NCBI GenBank assembly: GCA_937873135.1
Contig: CALMVQ010000053.1
Span: 1 to 47,755, forward strand
Length of the DNA stretch: 47,755 nt
Reading direction: 5' to 3'
Source: an uncultured Scytonema sp.
Lineage (GTDB): Bacteria; Cyanobacteriota; Cyanobacteriia; Cyanobacteriales; Nostocaceae
Made by a program: the position numbers and the translations under genes. Shown here piece by piece: positions 26,008 to 34,529 of the stretch (position 1 is the first letter of the stretch; every line of letters begins with the position of its first letter). Below the pieces are notes generated by a model, which saw only the letters and a program-made list of their open reading frames with translations, had not been told where the DNA came from and did no database searches.

Positions 26008-28434
26008 TTAGTTCAAGGGGTGTGTAACGTCGCTTGAAAAATGCAGTGGCAGTGTGACGGTAAAGACTGTACCCACACCGACTTCACTCTTGACTGTAAT
26101 TTGACCCCCATGCGAGTCCACAGATTTTTTAACAATTGCCATCCCCAGTCCTGTTCCGGGAATAGTCCCCACATTCTTAGCTCGATGAAAAGGCTCAAAC
26201 AATCGTTGTAGATCTTCTGGTGGAATTCCAATCCCAGAATCCTCAACTTGAAAAATCACCTCTTCCTTTTGACAAGCTACTGTCACCTGAATAATGCTGC
26301 TTGTGGGTGAATACTTAATCGCATTCGAGAGTAAATTCGATAAGATTGGGCGCAAAAGTTTTTCATCTATGCAAGTTGTGGTGCATTCGCCTTCTTCGAC
26401 AAATACGATCATGTGCTTGCTGCCCGATCCCAGTTGTATTTCCTCCACCAAATCATTACAGAACTTAGATAAATTCAGTGGGGAAGCCTGACACTCTAGT
26501 TTTCCAGCTTCCGCTTTGCCTAGCAATAGTACATCATTTAAGAGATTGGTTATCTGTTCCCCCGAGACTTGTATACGTTGGAGATGTTCAACTTTTTTCT
26601 CCTCACTCCAGTTTTGACCGTAATCTTTGAGTAATTCGGCAGATAACAGAATTGTGGTGAGCGGGGTGCGAAACTCGTGAGAAGTCATGGTGATGAAGCG
26701 GGATTTGAGTTCCGATAGTTCTTTTTCCTGTTTTAAAGCATTGCTTGTGTCTTCCTCTATCAGCTTGCGCTGAGTGATGTCACGCACAATTGCCATCACT
26801 TCATTTGATTCACTGAGCACCAACCGAGCTTCCCAATAAGTGATGTTGTTCGACTGAGGCAATTGAAACTCATAGACTTGAAGTTCACCTGTTTGCAAGG
26901 CTTTTTCAATCAGCTGGAGAACTGTTGAGGCAATATCTTTGGGTAAAGCCTCAATAATGTTTTTCCCCAGATATTCTCTGGCTTGGAACAAAATCTCACT
27001 TTCTTTTGGGACTTTGTAATTCACCAAAATACCATCTCGGCTAAGACGAAACATTAAATCGGGAATTGCGTTGAGGAGAGCGCGGTTGGTAGCGAGACTA
27101 CTGAACAATGCTTCTTCAGATCGTTTTCGCTCCGTGATATCCGTATAAACACCTACCCACTCTCGGATATTGGAGTCATTGTCCCACACAGGTACAGCAC
27201 GTACACTCATATACTTATACTCCCCGTCATCACGTCGCAGGCGATGTTCGACTTCGTATAAGATGCCGTTAGTAATAGACTGAGACCATGCCTGTGCTGT
27301 ATGAGATCGATCTGAGGGGTGGATAGCGTTGAGCCACCCCCATCCCCTAAACTCATCGATGGTTTGTCCGGTGAACGCGCTCCAACTCGGCTGTTCGGTA
27401 ATAAATTCTCCCTCTGCCGAGGTATCCCAAATAATTTGGGAGGTGGCTTCAACTAGTGAACGATAACGCTCCTCGCTTCTTCTGAGCGCTGTCTCAGCAG
27501 CTTGGCGTTCGGCAATCTCGGCTGCAAGTTGTTGATTGGATGCGCTTAAAGCTACCGTCCTTTCCAAGACGCGGATTTCTAACTCCTCATTGAGATGAAG
27601 CAGAACAGTTTCTACTTGTTTACGTTCTGTGATGTCTTCTACCGTACTCAATAGACCCACTACATTCCCTTTGATATTATGGAGTGGGATTTTGTTGATA
27701 TCTTTCCAGTTTTGTTTGCCGTCTGCTGAGAGTAAAGATTCAATGATATGATATTGTGGAATATCTGTGGCTATCACACGATCATCATACTCCCGAAAGC
27801 GGTCTGCTGCTTCAGAACTCCATGATAAATTCTCATCTGTCTTACCCACGATTTCTAAGGAATTGTCCAAGCCAGCCGCGTGTGCGAAGCTCCGATTACA
27901 ACCCAGGTAAACTGAATTTATATCTTTCCAAAAGATGAATTGGGGGATGTTGTCGATCACTAGCTGGAGCATCTGTTTGGAGGAGCGAAGTTTTTCCTCA
28001 ATACTGCGACGCTCAAGGACTTCGGCTAACAGTTGGTAGTTTGTAGCTTCTAGTTGTTCTAGAGAAGGTAATATTAATGCTTGGGGAATAATTGGTATTA
28101 GGGTGATCGCTGTACACACAGAAATAAAAGCGCTCAAGGCTTTAAGGAAACCAAACAACCAGTAACTCGGGTGCCAGAGTGTCCACACATCCATAATGTG
28201 AGTGGTGCCACAGGCGATGGTGAAAGCGCTAAATAGTAAAAGTACTTTGGCATAGGGTAAATCTCGTCGTTTTTGAACAAAACGAACGAGCATGAGAGGG
28301 ATGGAATAGTAGGCGATCGCACTTAGAGAATCGGAGATAATATGCAGCCATATCAACCCAGGCTTCCAGAGGTAACAATGTCCATCTGGAATAAATGAAC
28401 TTGACGTCAAAACGCTTGATACAAATTCCAGCAT
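26008..28434 (-). CDS. ethylene-receptor-like (ETR1-type) multi-PAS sensor histidine kinase
   Basis: This 808-residue protein starts with three membrane helices matching the ETR1 ethylene-binding domain. D35, Y42, I45, P46, C75 and H79 correspond to ETR1 D25, Y32, I35, P36, C65 and H69, all shifted by ten. C and H are the copper ligands in ETR1, seen here in [11 protein letters not shown]. Three PAS/PAC modules follow (to about residue 560), then HisKA ([14 protein letters not shown]) and HATPase ([28 protein letters not shown]). Unlike plant receptors it has PAS in place of GAF domains. It forms an operon with the downstream hybrid regulator. Confidence 0.93.
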   Translation of the reverse strand: MLEFVSSVLTSSSFIPDGHCYLWKPGLIWLHIISDSLSAIAYYSIPLMLVRFVQKRRDLPYAKVLLLFSAFTIACGTTHIMDVWTLWHPSYWLFGFLKALSAFISVCTAITLIPIIPQALILPSLEQLEATNYQLLAEVLERRSIEEKLRSSKQMLQLVIDNIPQFIFWKDINSVYLGCNRSFAHAAGLDNSLEIVGKTDENLSWSSEAADRFREYDDRVIATDIPQYHIIESLLSADGKQNWKDINKIPLHNIKGNVVGLLSTVEDITERKQVETVLLHLNEELEIRVLERTVALSASNQQLAAEIAERQAAETALRRSEERYRSLVEATSQIIWDTSAEGEFITEQPSWSAFTGQTIDEFRGWGWLNAIHPSDRSHTAQAWSQSITNGILYEVEHRLRRDDGEYKYMSVRAVPVWDNDSNIREWVGVYTDITERKRSEEALFSSLATNRALLNAIPDLMFRLSRDGILVNYKVPKESEILFQAREYLGKNIIEALPKDIASTVLQLIEKALQTGELQVYEFQLPQSNNITYWEARLVLSESNEVMAIVRDITQRKLIEEDTSNALKQEKELSELKSRFITMTSHEFRTPLTTILLSAELLKDYGQNWSEEKKVEHLQRIQVSGEQITNLLNDVLLLGKAEAGKLECQASPLNLSKFCNDLVEEIQLGSGSKHMIVFVEEGECTTTCIDEKLLRPILSNLLSNAIKYSPTSSIIQVTVACQKEEVIFQVEDSGIGIPPEDLQRLFEPFHRAKNVGTIPGTGLGMAIVKKSVDSHGGQITVKSEVGVGTVFTVTLPLHFSSDVTHPLN

Positions 28435-29067
28435 TAATTTTTCTAAACTCGTTTATGCAAATCCGTTAAGTGTCGTCCGTCAACGAGTTGTCTAACGCAG
28501 CATACACCTTAAATCGCAGGAGTATTTGAGCTTGCGTATATCGTGCAGAAATTCCATTGTTGTGTTGCAAAAACTGACGGCGCTCTGGTAAAAGTTTAAA
28601 TATTGAATCGTTGATAAATCCAGGACTTTATCGCAATCCTAAATGAAATAAGAACAATTGGTACTATTGTACTAAATTATAACGTACTTCTGTTTATTTA
28701 TACCTTTATACTTATATGTACGGTACTTCTTTTTTAGCCCTAATTTCAGTGAGAAACAATATTGAATTTACGTAAAAAAAATCCTAAAAAAATATACTAA
28801 ATTAGTAAAAACACGTAATTCGTTCGAGAAAAATAGTGATGAATAGTATTCTCAAATTATAGTAATCAACTCTCTCATAAAACTTAGATCCGACCCAAGC
28901 GTGTCCCCCACTGTCACAATCTGTTTTTACGTGCTATTTTCTATTGTTAATGCAATATTTTATACCAATTAAGACTTAAGTATTGAGATAAATTGTCTGA
29001 TATAATCTATGCATTTTTAGCGCCTCAACTTTTGATTTTGCCACGAATGAGAGTTTTCCCGTCCACC

Positions 29068-29096
29068 GTAGGGGCTCTGGAGTCCAGAGCCCCTAC
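29068..29096. repeat. GTAGGGGC palindrome
   Basis: GTAGGGGCTCTGG and CCAGAGCCCCTAC form a perfect 13-bp stem with an AGT loop. The GTAGGGGC outer arm is shared with the longer hairpins at 31229-31400 and 45393-45456, so it belongs to a common repeat class. Confidence 0.7.
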
Positions 29097-29261
29097 AAGT
29101 CGGAAACCACCATTATCCCTTAATACACAAGATATTCAATTTGTGTAGTGCGTAAGTCCTAAAATATGAGCCTATTTTGTCTGGCGATAACTAATCCCAA
29201 ATCTTCATACCTCTAAAATTCGTAATGTGACACTTTAGAGTGCGCGTGGGTGGATTATATT

Positions 29262-29295
29262 AAGTAAAAAAACGTGGCGTTTTTATCGCCACGTT
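29262..29295 (-). terminator. Rho-independent terminator on the minus strand
   Basis: Read on the minus strand, AACGTGGCG and CGCCACGTT form a 9-bp stem with an ATAAAAA loop, followed at once by TTTTTTACTT. This is a classic intrinsic terminator. The nearest upstream minus-strand gene (DUF1997) ends 400 bp away, so it may end that transcript or an unseen small RNA. Confidence 0.75.
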
Positions 29296-29384
29296 ACGGT
29301 AGACTATTACCCTAAAGCATGAAACAAAGTCTTATACCGAATATTCTAAATCTTGAAATCAAACCATAACCTTCGTAGAACTAC

Positions 29385-29430
29385 GGATTTTCTTTTACTG
29401 ATTGCTTCAGCTGTTAGTAAAAGAAAATCC
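29385..29430. repeat. 15-bp perfect hairpin
   Basis: GGATTTTCTTTTACT at 29385-29399 pairs with AGTAAAAGAAAATCC at 29416-29430 across a 16-nt loop. It is AT-rich and without a separate T-tract. It is possibly part of a small RNA with the terminator at 29262-29295. Confidence 0.6.
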
Positions 29431-29471
29431 TAAGTTGACTAAATTCTAATGAATCCCCGTACCTTCCAGTC

Positions 29472-29646
29472 GCAGGGCTGATTCATTCCCTAAAAGGCGT
29501 TAAAAATCAAGGGTTCAGGACATGAAAAATAAGCAAGGCATTCAATCTTAGACCGCCAAATGGTCAACAATTCATGACTTTTGCCCGAATATTTATCGCC
29601 AATGCTATTGACAAAATACATACCTTGTCGAATGAATCAACCCTGC
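29472..29646. repeat. MITE-like element with 17-bp inverted ends
   Basis: GCAGGGCTGATTCATTC at 29472-29488 and GAATGAATCAACCCTGC at 29630-29646 are inverted repeats with one mismatch, enclosing about 140 bp without coding content. Size and structure fit a non-autonomous transposable element. No target-site duplication could be confirmed by eye. Confidence 0.55.
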
Positions 29647-29695
29647 CTTCAGGTCAGGGAGAGTTAATGCTGCGTTTTCATCCCAAATATTATTC

Positions 29696-30382
29696 TTAAC
29701 TAGCTGAGCGCTTTTTCTTAGGATTACCAGGAAAAGGTAAGCCAACAGATACATGAAAATCTTCTTGTACTTTATAAGTTAAGCGACGGGAGACTTGGCG
29801 AACGATTTGGTTGAGTAAGCGCTCGCCTGTCGATTGAATTAAAGATTTGGGCAATCGGTGAATAAACTTGGGAAAATGAATGTGAACTGCCAGATTCAAT
29901 TCCCATTCCACTCGTGTCATCTCACTCTGAGTGTGAGGATTGTCGTTGAGTGGGTTTTCTACCAATTGTAGCAATGAGTGAAAGTCTACATCATAACCAG
30001 GAGCTTGGTAACCGGGAATGGGGATGGTACGAATATGATAAATACTTTCCTTTGGAGGCAAAAGTTCCAAACCAATTTTTGGTTCTACTTCATAACCGAA
30101 AGAACCAAAGCGACCAATTGTCAGAGCATAGCCATTCAGCCCCAAAAGTTCCACCTTCATGGGTTCAGCGCAGCGGGAAAACCATGAAGCGTGGTTGTTG
30201 AGATACTCAGCAACAGTTTTTGCAGGAGCATACATTTCCATAAAGTCGCTGTAACAACCGTGAAATTTTGAAATTGTCCCAATTGCTTCGTCACGGTTGT
30301 CTTCAGTTTCTTTAATACTCCCTACAGACAAAACAGTATCTGTGGTTTCAAGCTTTTGATATTCCTGGTTTTGAGAAAACAT
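29696..30382 (-). CDS. DUF1997 family protein
   Basis: This 228-residue protein belongs to DUF1997, found in cyanobacteria and plants. The pattern includes APAKTVAEYLNNHASWFSRC, then MKVELLGLNGYALTIGRFGS, FGYEVEPKIGLELLPP and a basic C-terminus. The fold is probably related to START/Bet v 1-like lipid-binding proteins, and the role is unknown. The N-terminal 40 residues are variable. A divergent SDR gene starts 180 bp away, so the two may share a promoter region. Confidence 0.85.
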   Translation of the reverse strand: MFSQNQEYQKLETTDTVLSVGSIKETEDNRDEAIGTISKFHGCYSDFMEMYAPAKTVAEYLNNHASWFSRCAEPMKVELLGLNGYALTIGRFGSFGYEVEPKIGLELLPPKESIYHIRTIPIPGYQAPGYDVDFHSLLQLVENPLNDNPHTQSEMTRVEWELNLAVHIHFPKFIHRLPKSLIQSTGERLLNQIVRQVSRRLTYKVQEDFHVSVGLPFPGNPKKKRSAS

Positions 30383-30561
30383 AATGGATTTTTATATTGC
30401 AAACGCGTCTACCTAAATTAATCATTCCCGTCTTAGGTGCAACTTTTCGCACTAAATCACCATTTTGACCTAAACCTCAAGAATCTGTCATAAAGTTCAT
30501 TAAATCTCTACAATAGAGAACTGAAAAAAGAGTTAAGAGTTCCCTAAAACAGGATTTATTT

Positions 30562-31227
30562 ATGAAAGCATTCGTAGTCGGGGCAACAGGTGAGACAGGT
30601 CGCCGGATCGTACAAGAACTGATGGCGCGGAATATTCCTGTTCGAGCAGGAGTGCGGGATATCGAGACAGCAAGAAGTATCTTGCCCACTGGTATCGATT
30701 TAGTGAAAACTGACGTATTAGAACCACAGAGCCTGAGTGCTGCATTGGGAGACAGCACTGTAGTTCTTTGTGCAACTGGAGCAAAACCGAGTTTTGACCC
30801 GACAGGACCGTATAAAGTCGATTATGAGGGAACTAAAAATCTGGTAAATGCTTGTCGGCAAAAAGGAATTGAGCATTTTGTCCTCGTTTCTTCTTTGTGT
30901 ACTTCCCAGTGGTTCCACCCACTCAACTTGTTCTGGCTAATTTTAGTCTGGAAAAAGCAAGCGGAGGAGTATATCCAGACAAGTGGTCTTACCTATACAA
31001 TTGTGCGACCGGGCGGATTAAAAAATGAAGATAACACCGATTCAATTATAATGCAGGCTGCAGATACATTATTTGATGGTAGCATTCCCCGGCAAAAAGT
31101 TGCTCAAGTTTGTGTAGAATCACTTTTTGAACCAGCTGCACGAAATAAAATTGTGGAAATTATTGCCAAAGCAGACATACCTTCTAAAAGTTTTAGAGAA
31201 CTTTTTGCCAATGTTAATGTTGCGTGA
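30562..31227 (+). CDS. NAD(P)-binding SDR protein, Tic62/ycf39-like
   Basis: This 221-residue atypical SDR starts MKAFVVGATGETGRRI, a GxxGxxG dinucleotide-binding motif. It has DVLEPQSL, VVLCATGAKPSFDPTGPYKV and TIVRPGGLKNED. It matches cyanobacterial proteins related to the NADP-binding domain of plastid Tic62 and to ycf39, linked to redox sensing or photosystem assembly. The active-site YxxxK is replaced by a different arrangement, so it may bind rather than reduce. The ATG has an AACAGGA-type upstream signal. Confidence 0.88.
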   Translation: MKAFVVGATGETGRRIVQELMARNIPVRAGVRDIETARSILPTGIDLVKTDVLEPQSLSAALGDSTVVLCATGAKPSFDPTGPYKVDYEGTKNLVNACRQKGIEHFVLVSSLCTSQWFHPLNLFWLILVWKKQAEEYIQTSGLTYTIVRPGGLKNEDNTDSIIMQAADTLFDGSIPRQKVAQVCVESLFEPAARNKIVEIIAKADIPSKSFRELFANVNVA

Positions 31228-31228
31228 G

Positions 31229-31400
31229 TAGGGGCAGGTTTTCCCGATTAATTTTGTCTGGTAAGTAGATCTGATTAAACCTGCCCTTACAGAAGACAGG
31301 AAGCGTGGAGACAGGAGTAGGGGCAGGTTTTCCCGATTAATTTTGTCTGGTAAGTAGATCTGATTAAACCTGCCCTTACAGAAGACAGGAAGCGTGGAGG
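31229..31400. repeat. tandem 89-bp repeat, each unit a GTAGGGGCAGG hairpin
   Basis: Two nearly identical units start at 31229 and 31318. Each contains TAGGGGCAGGTTTTCCCG and the inverted AAACCTGCCCTTAC, giving a 14-bp stem with one mismatch. A related single copy occurs at 45393-45456 inside the sterol cluster. This is a dispersed palindromic element with recent local duplication. Confidence 0.85.
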
Positions 31401-31421
31401 CGCGGGGTTAGGGGGGAATTC

Positions 31422-31474
31422 AATTAAAAATTAAAAATGCAAAATGTCAAATTTTTAATTTTTAATTTTTAATT
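31422..31474. repeat. AT-rich palindromic repeat (ATTAAAAATT)n, copy 3
   Basis: AATTAAAAATTAAAAATG faces AATTTTTAATTTTTAATTTTTAATT across GCAAAATGTC. It is the same family as the repeats at 7811 and 9871. Confidence 0.7.
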
Positions 31475-31787
31475 CTTCATCTCCCACTCCCCAACGCTCC
31501 TGGGCAAGAGTGGGACGGCAGATGCTACAACGGTGGTTCCCTCCAAAGGCGAACCCCCCGAATTTCTAATCAAATGTTGCCGCCGCTCAGACGAAAGGGC
31601 GTTGCATGCAACTGCCTCCTCCTGTCTCGCCTTAGCCTTGTCGCGAACTTTTTCTGGAACGAGGCGTCAAAAATTTTTGTTATCTTTGAAATAACTGTAT
31701 TAAGCAATTTTAAGGAGTTGGACTCTGAATAGTCTTAAACTTAAAGGCGTTGAAAAATTTATAGGACCAATAGCCTCGCTTCTTTGC

Positions 31788-32381
31788 TTGGTATATTTGT
31801 TACAGTGGTACATACATGGTGACTTAAGATATCACCTCGATCCCGTCTTTGGCATGAAACAGCCACCTTTAGTGATGAAAGGTGGCGATCCGTATATTCG
31901 CGCTCTCATGCGAACTATATCAGCGAGTGAGGCTAATGCCTACCGTCCTTATTCGCTTTTGTATGGTGGACAACACGCTAACGACTTGAGCCAACATCCT
32001 AATGCTTGTATCACAATTGTCGTTGGTCCCCATCAGGGAAATTGTTCCACAGCAGCTGGTAGATATCAAGTCATCAATACGACTTGGGATCAAATTGCTC
32101 GCCGTTATCATCCAAACCCCACGCACTTTATATTTTGGACTTCTTATAGTTTTGAACCAGAGTATCAAGATGCAGTCGTTTACCGTTGGCTAGGGGATTC
32201 CCAATTTTGGGGAACTGATATTTCTCAACTCCTGCATCAAGGAAAATTAAATGAAGTCTTACGGCGATTATCTCCAACCTGGACAAGTTTGGGATATGGT
32301 ATTGAGAATAATTCGATGAGTCGATACCTACCTCAGATTTATAAAAAAATGTTGCAAGATGAACTTCAAGCAGCTAAGTAG
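31788..32381 (+). CDS. GH104-like muramidase (lambda endolysin type)
   Basis: The 197 residues from a TTG at 31788 include MRTISASEANAYRPYSLLYG with the likely catalytic glutamate. SQHPNACITI and NCSTAAGRYQVINTTWDQIA follow, the layout of lambda R endolysin-like lytic transglycosylases. They cleave peptidoglycan. In frame upstream to about 31725 there is a basic, then hydrophobic stretch (VEKFIGPIASLLCLVYLLQW) that would be a membrane anchor. AAGGAG at 31712-31717 precedes a CTG at 31725. The real protein may therefore start there with a non-standard codon and be exported or membrane-anchored. It is not in a prophage context. Confidence 0.85.
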   Translation: MVYLLQWYIHGDLRYHLDPVFGMKQPPLVMKGGDPYIRALMRTISASEANAYRPYSLLYGGQHANDLSQHPNACITIVVGPHQGNCSTAAGRYQVINTTWDQIARRYHPNPTHFIFWTSYSFEPEYQDAVVYRWLGDSQFWGTDISQLLHQGKLNEVLRRLSPTWTSLGYGIENNSMSRYLPQIYKKMLQDELQAAK

Positions 32382-32765
32382 TTTGGCACAAAAAACCTAA
32401 CTATGTAAACAAATGTTTATCGGCTTTTCTCGGAATGTGGAAAAGCGAAAAAGATTCGCGAATTAAAGTTCGCGAACCAATCTAATGTTCTCTATATTTA
32501 GATGCTTCCTCCGCCAAATCAGTAAAAACTTGCTACAGTGTGCCAATTACCCACTGTCAAAAGTCACTCATTCAAAAGTCAAAAAAACTATTTTTTGGAT
32601 GCAAGCCCTGATCATTTATGGAAAATGAAAAAAAATGTATTTCGAGACACCTAGTGCAAGAAATACTAATTCCTTACTACTACTAGCACCATTATTTATT
32701 TATGGGAATTAATTTTGACTTTTGACTTCCTCCGAAGGAGGCGTGACCGCCTATACTACACAACA
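32382..32765. other. intergenic region, no gene recognised
   Basis: I see a small hairpin TTCGCGAA/TTCGCGAA near 32454-32477 and T-rich filler. No coding frame or clear terminator for the peptide gene was found. Confidence 0.4.
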
Positions 32766-33011
32766 CTACGGTAATTGAACTGTGAATGGGGCAGTTCCTT
32801 GATGAGTAGCCGTTATACCATTTAGACCGACACTTGTTGTCGAAGATCCTGTAGATCCCTGATCATGATAAATTATACCATCTGGACCAATAGTGATGTT
32901 GATGGCACCCAAATCGCTTGACGAACCAACAGTAACATCACCACCATTAATACTCATTAACTGCTCGTCTGATAATTCTTCGCCAGATTCAAACTTCTGT
33001 AAGCTTTTCAT
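32766..33011 (-). CDS. small peptide with double-glycine leader (bacteriocin/RiPP-like precursor)
   Basis: This 81-residue peptide begins MKSLQKFESGEELSDEQLMS then INGGD, which fits a double-glycine leader (ELSxEQL...GG) cut after the GG pair. The 56-residue remainder is rich in Gly, Ser and Thr and has no cysteine. It shows two loose repeats: ITIGPDGIIYHDQGS and TSVGLNGITATHQGT. Leaders of this type are removed by peptidase-containing ABC transporters, but none is encoded nearby. It could be a secreted signal or bacteriocin-like peptide. An AGAACAAAC-type weak ribosome-binding region precedes the ATG. Confidence 0.7.
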   Translation of the reverse strand: MKSLQKFESGEELSDEQLMSINGGDVTVGSSSDLGAINITIGPDGIIYHDQGSTGSSTTSVGLNGITATHQGTAPFTVQLP

Positions 33012-33373
33012 GTTTGTTCTCCGTAAGTTAGATTAAACGTATATGTTGATTCACAACCACTGAGTTTGATTTTTTTGGGAAAATCAGACTCAATCTCAGT
33101 GATTTTGCGTATCTTTGTATTATTGTATAATTTCTACGCTATAAGCAAATTAACTAATTGTATATTTTTATAACATCTACCATTAGTTATAAAAAAACTT
33201 ATTTAGTACCTGGTGGCGGAAATATACATACCATTTGTAACTGCCAGAAAGCCTACAATCCAAGCTTTTTTAATTTGTAATTTTTAATTCCGTGTAGCGG
33301 TACTAGCCTCCACCCATTGAACGATGTAATCTTGGTAACAGACCATCGCCACCCTGCTAACTGTTTCGCTTGC
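33012..33373. other. intergenic region downstream of the sterol cluster
   Basis: This AT-rich stretch separates the last sterol-cluster gene from the leader-peptide gene, both on the minus strand. It holds the peptide gene's promoter. A TTTTAATTTGTAATTTTTAATT remnant of the AT-repeat class lies at about 33268-33290. Confidence 0.4.
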
Positions 33374-34489
33374 TCAATGGTGGTAATTTGACAGCCTTGA
33401 CTGTTTGTTGCTCAGGTGTTCTTCCCACTTAAAAATTGTTAGCTGCTGGAACAGGTGTACTGCCGGATTGAGTTCAACGATAGGTGCATCGAAATGAGTG
33501 TCATATCCCTCTTGTTCTGCCTCAACGGCAATCCCATCTTGGCTCAGAAGCGGTTTGATGAGAAGTGGATTGGCAATCTTGAGTACAATGGTCATTAGCC
33601 ATTGGGGAATTCGCATTGGGGTGAAGGGAATCTTGAGCGCGTCGAAGTAGAACAAGAAGAAGGCGCGGGTAGTACGCTCATCAATCGGTAAAATCAAGCA
33701 CCAATGTTTAATTTTTTCGTCGGTGTTTGACCACTGGTAAGGATACTCGTAACACAGTTCCATAGAGTTGGTATCGACTCGCTGGCGATCAACAAAAAGC
33801 CCGGAAATTCGACCAGTTCCCACTTGGGAGTCGTAGCTTACAAAGACGCGATCGCCTATCATCTCAGACTTCGTCAGCTTGGCATCGATAAAGGGACGAT
33901 ACTTACGATGCAGGTAGGCGTGGGTAAAATCGCTGACATTGTCGATGATCATCGAGTGGTGTGCTTTCCAGGTAAAATCAATCGGTATGCACGCCCAGCG
34001 ATCTTTGCCTTCTAGTTCTGGAATATCTGGAATCTGCCTTTGTTCGGCTAGCGACGGTTCGCCTGGAAAAATCCAAATCAAATCGTAACGAACTTTGACT
34101 GGATAGGTACCCACTTTGCAAGAGGGCATCCGATTGTCAAAGAGGTCGTGAGGGATATCGACGAGCTTTCCCTCTCCGTTGTATTGCCATCCGTGGTAGG
34201 CGCACAGGAGGTTGCAGCCATCTACCTGACCAAGAGAAAGCTTGATCTGGCGGTGGGCACAGCGGTTCTCCAGCGCTCTGAGCTTGCCATCAAGTCCCCG
34301 ATACAGAGCGATGGAGGTTTTCCAGAACTTGACCTCGACTACCTGGCCGGGCTTGATGGCGCGGTCATATTCGACCGCATACCAGTAATCTGGGTTCATG
34401 CCAGCGGAACGTACTTTCTGGCGTCGGTTTTTTGCCTCGGTAAATGTGGGAGGAAAAGATGCGGTAGATTTTTGATGGTTAATGTCCAT
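33374..34489 (-). CDS. Rieske oxygenase, VanA/PaO-like, candidate sterol C4-methyl oxidase
   Basis: From the ATG at 34489 this protein has 371 residues. The Rieske [2Fe-2S] site is CAHRQIKLSLGQVDGC followed by AYHGW (C-x-H...C-x2-H). The mononuclear iron site is DNVSDFTHAYLH, with both histidines and the bridging aspartate. The family uses O2 and an outside reductase. Bacterial sterol C4 demethylation by SdmA uses a Rieske oxygenase with an SDR partner, and a 3-beta-HSD-like SDR gene lies two genes upstream. That role is inference. It differs clearly from the three Neverland-like Rieske proteins of this cluster. The start lies 40 bp after the CYP51 stop. Confidence 0.88.
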   Translation of the reverse strand: MDINHQKSTASFPPTFTEAKNRRQKVRSAGMNPDYWYAVEYDRAIKPGQVVEVKFWKTSIALYRGLDGKLRALENRCAHRQIKLSLGQVDGCNLLCAYHGWQYNGEGKLVDIPHDLFDNRMPSCKVGTYPVKVRYDLIWIFPGEPSLAEQRQIPDIPELEGKDRWACIPIDFTWKAHHSMIIDNVSDFTHAYLHRKYRPFIDAKLTKSEMIGDRVFVSYDSQVGTGRISGLFVDRQRVDTNSMELCYEYPYQWSNTDEKIKHWCLILPIDERTTRAFFLFYFDALKIPFTPMRIPQWLMTIVLKIANPLLIKPLLSQDGIAVEAEQEGYDTHFDAPIVELNPAVHLFQQLTIFKWEEHLSNKQSRLSNYHH

Positions 34490-34529
34490 TTTGAATTCTG
34501 AATGAGAGAATTTTAAATTTTGAATAACT

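Larger units (their letters stand above)
28435..29695. other. 1.26-kb AT-rich intergenic region with hairpins
   Basis: No gene is convincing. The region holds a GTAGGGGC palindrome (29068-29096), a minus-strand terminator (29262-29295), a 15-bp hairpin (29385-29430) and a MITE-like element (29472-29646). The first 600 bp are very AT-rich and hold the promoter of the ETR1-like kinase gene. Confidence 0.5.
31228..31787. other. repeat-rich intergenic region
   Basis: This stretch contains an 89-bp tandem duplication (31229-31400), an AT-rich palindrome (31422-31474) and about 200 bp of filler. The 5' extension of the muramidase gene lies at its right end (31725-31787). Confidence 0.55.

Noticed and set aside
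31229-31400. CRISPR array
   Set aside because: There are only two tandem 89-bp units, each a hairpin, without variable spacers or cas genes.
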